This document shows, one piece after another, positions 60,901-64,000 of a DNA stretch of 64,000 nt (positions are counted from its first letter, which is position 1; each line of letters opens with the position of its first letter). Source of the DNA: Eretmocerus hayati. Lineage: Eukaryota; Arthropoda; Insecta; Hymenoptera; Aphelinidae. The notes under the pieces were generated by a model. That model worked only from the letters and a program-made list of their open reading frames with translations, was not told the DNA's origin and did no database searches. The translations under genes were made by a program, and so were the position numbers. The stretch covers positions 149,735,121-149,799,120 of the forward strand of contig CM056742.1 in NCBI GenBank assembly GCA_029851415.1, in the 5' to 3' direction.

Positions 60901-62518
60901 TGAGCCCCCTTAGAAGTGAAATCTGTTTGAGTTAAAACAGAATACAAGAGAACAGGGAAGAAATTTTGGAGGGAAATTCAATTCTTAGAAATCAGATTCA
61001 TCAGGCTCTAAACCATCATAGCATTTTTTAATCCAGAATTTGCCTCTTTAATTTTCACTCACGTATCTAAATAGACTTCATCCAATCTCAAAACTTCAAA
61101 ACACATCTATTCCTAGACAGGAAATCATGACGTGATGTAAAATTCTTTGATAGGATTCTATGACATCATCAACTGCATCTCCGTCATCTTCAATAGTGAC
61201 CTCCTCTACAACGTCGTCTACAACTTCTACGCCTGTAGAGTTTACGGCGTTTGGATCTGACCCAGTAACCGAACCCTCCAGTCTGGGCTCTTCATCATTT
61301 TCATCAGATGCAGAAGTTACTACTATGACGAATTTGGATAATGCGAACAGTCTAACGTCGCTTGGTATATTTACTCCACAAGGAAATAACAATTTAGGAA
61401 GTTACGATTATGCTTCGCCCACCGTTCCATTTTCTGATTCTGGTTTTCAAGAATCTACAACAGTACCACAAGATTTTAATACAGATTCAATCTCGACGGA
61501 CAGTTATTCGTCGACATTGCCAACGGCATCACCTGTACCTTCTGTAGGGACTGTGGCAGCTACGGGACCATTTCAAGATACATACTCAATTATGAGTGGA
61601 TCGTCTATATCTACACCAATGATTGTTCAGAGTTCCACAGTAGCATCAACTTACTCGGACATTAAACCAGAAGTTGTTGCGGAAACTACATACGACTCAT
61701 CGCCTAGCTCTTACGGCTCTACAGAAAGTGATTTCACAACAATAGCACCTGTTCCATATCCGAGCACTGCAGTGACTTCAACAGCATCAAACGATCCTTA
61801 TACAGGGTCCAGTAGTGGGCAATCGAGTTCGGCAATAAGTTACGACTACCCATCGCCAACTTCTCCATTGCTTCTACCAACATCCTCTACAACTACAGAA
61901 TCTGTAACCCCATTTTTAACATCAACACAAAGCGTTGAAACAACTTCTTCTGGGTTGACACCTCTAATATCATCAACATCACCTATTTCAACTACTATCG
62001 AGAGTTCAGTTGTTGCGCCTTCTACCCCACAATCAACAAGTCTAGTACCAATAGTATCTTCAAAGGTACCTTCGTCAACATCGGTACTCGTATCAACATC
62101 AGCTCCTCAATCAACTGTACCGACGCAGAGTTCTCCTGTATCTACACCTACAACCACCACGATCGGGTATTCTTCAACAGTCGCTCCATCATCACCTACA
62201 AGTCCTTTAACTTCAACAATGAGTTCGCCATCACCATTTACGTATTCGTCTACTGTACCTAGTACATATAAACCAACAGCGATTTCCCAAGCAGCCCCTA
62301 GTTATAATTATCCAATTCCTTCTTCACCGACACTTACGCCCAACAACTACTCGCCAAGCCCACGACCAACAAGCTCTCAAGCAAGACCAAGGCCTACAAG
62401 ACCTAGACCAATGATAACACCACCGAAAATTCAACCATTACGACCGACACCTGCGCCTAATCGATTGTATCTGCCTCCTGCGAGGCCGGCGCCTCAGTAT
62501 TTACCACCAATGCAATGA
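57926..62518 (+). CDS. Secreted proline-rich YLPP-motif protein (three-exon gene model)
   Basis: Spliced model: 57926-57943, 58973-60484, 61154-62518; about 964 residues. Exon 1 encodes MQTMRW before a GTAAGC donor. Exon 2 follows ..ATTCCAG and opens with VLIIVLISCWSEESLSQ, so the join yields a good signal peptide. Residues about 49-500 are polyproline blocks broken by YNYPSP/YDYPSP and by three YYLPPISTSP modules. Exon 3 adds about 380 Ser/Thr-rich residues and a basic Arg/Pro tail with two YLPP motifs. Both junctions are phase 0 with GT-AG ends. The mature product has no cysteine. YLPP repeats are known from insect GYR/YLP-motif proteins (family knowledge). Export and a structural role in cuticle, eggshell or peritrophic matrix are inference; tyrosine cross-linking is possible. 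Alternative: exon 2 begins at 58934 after ..TTACAG, with the start at ATG 58940. The gene is real with high confidence; the exact 5' end is less sure. Confidence 0.75.
57944..58972 (+). other. Intron 1 of the YLPP-motif gene
   Basis: 1029 bases, starting GTAAGC and ending ATTCCAG, phase 0. Two other acceptor-like sites lie inside: TTTTCTCAG before 58761 and CTTCTTACAG before 58934. Both open into the exon 2 frame, so alternative 5' exons cannot be excluded. A readthrough of the exon 2 frame from 58787 (MKMVLILILITPF) looks signal-like but is followed by unrelated sequence. Nothing else is recognised in the intron. Confidence 0.45.
58973..60484 (+). CDS. Exon 2 of the YLPP-motif gene: signal peptide core and polyproline region
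   Basis: 504 codons without a stop. The frame begins with the hydrophobic run VLIIVLISCW, then SQYSQNAGYSYERPQ. Prolines dominate from about 59100 onward. Tyrosine-bearing spacers (YNYPSP, YDYPSP, with VTYNYP in several copies) separate proline blocks of roughly 10-20. Three modules TSTVPPQYYLPPISTSP occur near 59700, 59860 and 60050, separated by long pure proline runs; the longest, 59906-60049, is 48 codons. Then come RPTRPPPPP repeats, two more YLPP motifs near 60290 and 60355, and a small Ser/Ala-rich stretch. It ends at GTT before GTAAGT, a near-consensus donor. Open reading continues to 60598, but that tail has four cysteines and no family character, as expected of intron readthrough. 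Minus-strand open frames here are shadows of the CCN repeats. Confidence 0.8.
60485..61153 (+). other. Intron 2 of the YLPP-motif gene
   Basis: 669 bases, starting GTAAGT and ending TTTGATAG, phase 0. Its removal joins the polyproline exon to the Ser/Thr-rich exon in frame. The pyrimidine tract before the acceptor is weak. Short open frames inside show no family character. Confidence 0.65.
61154..62518 (+). CDS. Exon 3 of the YLPP-motif gene: Ser/Thr-rich mucin-like C-terminal half
   Basis: The acceptor is TTTGATAG before GAT TCT ATG; the two codons before ATG 61160 keep phase 0 with the exon 2 donor. About 380 residues are dominated by Ser and Thr with Pro and Val, a composition typical of O-glycosylated mucin-like segments (inference). 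SYDYPSP near 61842 and YNYP near 62307 repeat the tyrosine motif of exon 2. The C-terminus is rich in Arg and Pro and carries YLPP near 62467 and again just before the TGA at 62516-62518, matching the YLPP motifs of exon 2. These shared motifs are the main reason to join both frames in one gene. If read alone from ATG 61160 it would be a 452-residue protein without a signal peptide, which is less plausible. Confidence 0.75.
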   Translation, partial: DSMTSSTASPSSSIVTSSTTSSTTSTPVEFTAFGSDPVTEPSSLGSSSFSSDAEVTTMTNLDNANSLTSLGIFTPQGNNNLGSYDYASPTVPFSDSGFQESTTVPQDFNTDSISTDSYSSTLPTASPVPSVGTVAATGPFQDTYSIMSGSSISTPMIVQSSTVASTYSDIKPEVVAETTYDSSPSSYGSTESDFTTIAPVPYPSTAVTSTASNDPYTGSSSGQSSSAISYDYPSPTSPLLLPTSSTTTESVTPFLTSTQSVETTSSGLTPLISSTSPISTTIESSVVAPSTPQSTSLVPIVSSKVPSSTSVLVSTSAPQSTVPTQSSPVSTPTTTTIGYSSTVAPSSPTSPLTSTMSSPSPFTYSSTVPSTYKPTAISQAAPSYNYPIPSSPTLTPNNYSPSPRPTSSQARPRPTRPRPMITPPKIQPLRPTPAPNRLYLPPARPAPQYLPPMQ

Positions 62519-62580
62519 CATTTCAATACGAGAGTCTTGAATATTTTTTTTTATTGTTAAAGTGAGATTCTGTATATTGT

Positions 62581-62719
62581 AATAAACTAAGAGTTACCCT
62601 ACTCGTAAGATTCGCTCGTCACAAATGTGATTGAGTACAACTTTGAAAGGATATCTGTATATTTTCATGAAAGTAATTATAAACAAATGTATATTTTTCT
62701 GTAAAAGGATTTGAATAAA
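62581..62719 (+). terminator. Polyadenylation signals of the YLPP-motif gene
   Basis: Two AATAAA hexamers lie 63 and 196 bases after the TGA, at 62581-62586 and 62714-62719. A GT/T-rich stretch follows the second. Either could set the 3' end; two alternative 3' UTR lengths are possible. Confidence 0.6.
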
Positions 62720-64000
62720 AAAAATGAGTTAAATCGGACTTTTCTTGTCCCGGCATTAGTGATGTATTACAACAAGTTTACGATAATGTTTGAGACAATT
62801 TATTAAGTTTCTTTGATTGTTGCTAATCGGTCTTCCTCAGTGAACATGACTCGCAGGAAACTTTATTTTATGAGAACCAAGTCTATCGAGAAGTTTATTG
62901 ATGAGGACGAAGCGCTTTTTGTAGAATGTAGCATATTCAGTGAGGATGTCTGAACCGTTACATCATGTCAGATTGCTGAGGTTAAAATTTCGAACCCTGC
63001 TCGTTATATCCAAACTGTAAATATTCTGCTGTGATTTTGAAATTTCAGAAGCGTAAATATCTCGGAAGCTCTTTTCTCACCACCAAACATCTGTACATGT
63101 GTCAGAGAATATACATTGAATCTCACTAATTGTCCTCATCGTCGCTCACCTGATTAACCTGCAGCTGCTGTAACCTCGGTTGTAACCCTTGGTAGACTAG
63201 TGCCGGTTTTTTGTAATTTTATTTTAGTCATTAACTGGGCTCTCGCATTCCGGCATAATCTCTGGAAGACAGAAAACTTTTTCTTGGGTCATAATTTGAG
63301 CCCGGAGCCGAGTAAATCACTTAGGATGATTCTTATTGGGAATATGTTACGAGTTATTACCGGTTGGTAAAGATTGAAAAAATGAAAAATCGCAGGACCT
63401 ACTGGTGGGTTTCAACGTAACAAACGAGTCAGCAATATTTCGAATCTTGCCCATCAATATCAGTATTTCATGATCTTCAGGGACCTGTAATCTTTTTAGC
63501 GTCCTATGTAGCTTTTTAATACCACACTTGAGGTCTACCCCCGGCCTGTGAGTTTCCAGACTATGACTTTGGGAGTATCATAATCAGGTGACTTTTCGAG
63601 TTGGTAAAAATGACCCGCCATTGGGTAATTCTTATTTTATACTCATCATGAGATCCAGATTAGGTTTGAGTTTACGATTTTTTCAGGTGGAAGGATATTT
63701 CTTTTACTATGATCACACTTCTAAATCGTTATAAATATTCAAATTTTGAAAGAATCCCAGGATGACGCTTTACTCGATTGCTCTCAAAAGTGATATTCCT
63801 GGATGTTGAAGAATGCACATGCAAGACACCCAATCGGAATCTTCACAGACGTGAATTAATTCAAAAACAAAATATTCATGAAATTGAAAGAAGAGACTCT
63901 ACTGCTCTCGGGTCTAATAGTTGAACCTCTCCAATTTAGTACGAGATCGTAACCCTCTTTGTCACTTTTTTTTCATTCAATCTTTGTCACTTTTGACGAC
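62720..64000. other. Region downstream of the YLPP-motif gene, nothing recognised
   Basis: AT-rich. A minus-strand frame of about 33 codons ending near 63130 (..NQVSDDEDN) and a plus-strand acceptor-like TTTTATTTTAG near 63227 are visible, but neither can be built into a gene. Confidence 0.4.

Noticed and set aside
63030..63230. Minus-strand 33-codon frame ending VSDDEDN
   Set aside because: The peptide looks protein-like but is very short, and no acceptor or neighbouring exon could be paired with it.
1..64000. CRISPR array, operon structure or phage-like region
   Set aside because: No regularly spaced repeats or prokaryotic gene organisation; intron structure and transposon types show eukaryotic DNA.

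Overview
This is eukaryotic nuclear DNA, AT-rich and gene-poor, most likely from an insect. The case for an insect is the one convincing gene, a secreted proline-rich protein with repeated YLPP motifs of the kind known from insect GYR/YLP-motif proteins. A TATA box, a tiny first coding exon, GT-AG introns and AATAAA polyadenylation signals support a eukaryote. The sequence alone does not fix the order; a parasitoid wasp or other hymenopteran is only a guess.

Layout. Positions 1 to about 57.8 kb hold no recognisable protein-coding gene, only short open frames of the size expected by chance. Possible exceptions are a 150-codon exon-like frame on the minus strand near 4.8-5.1 kb and a frame open at the left edge (1-141). 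The stretch is intergenic DNA or part of a very large intron. It is studded with non-autonomous transposable elements whose ends can be read from terminal inverted repeats (TIRs) and target-site duplications (TSDs): a Tc1/mariner-type fold-back element (11064-11858, TSD TA), a long tRNA-headed retroposon (21247-21873, 15-bp TSD), a PIF/Harbinger-type composite element (30812-32160, TSD TTA), a Mutator-like long-TIR element (35162-36230, 9-bp TSD) and a hAT-type MITE (51824-52036, 8-bp TSD). Less well bounded are two copies of a second tRNA-derived SINE family (19081-19165 and 48979-49103), a 197-bp TIR element (54921-55117), a fold-back cluster (45491-45768) and a TIR pair (44839-45206). Microsatellites and homopolymers are scattered throughout.

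The gene at 57.87-62.6 kb (+ strand) is assembled here from three exons: a TATA box at 57874, exon 1 coding 57926-57943, exon 2 58973-60484, exon 3 61154-62518, then AATAAA at 62581 and 62714. Both introns are phase 0. The first splice joins six residues to a hydrophobic run and so creates a typical signal peptide. The second removes an unrelated cysteine-containing readthrough and joins the polyproline half to a Ser/Thr-rich mucin-like half that ends in YLPP motifs. The predicted precursor is about 964 residues, with one proline run of 48. An extracellular matrix, cuticle-like role is inferred, not shown.
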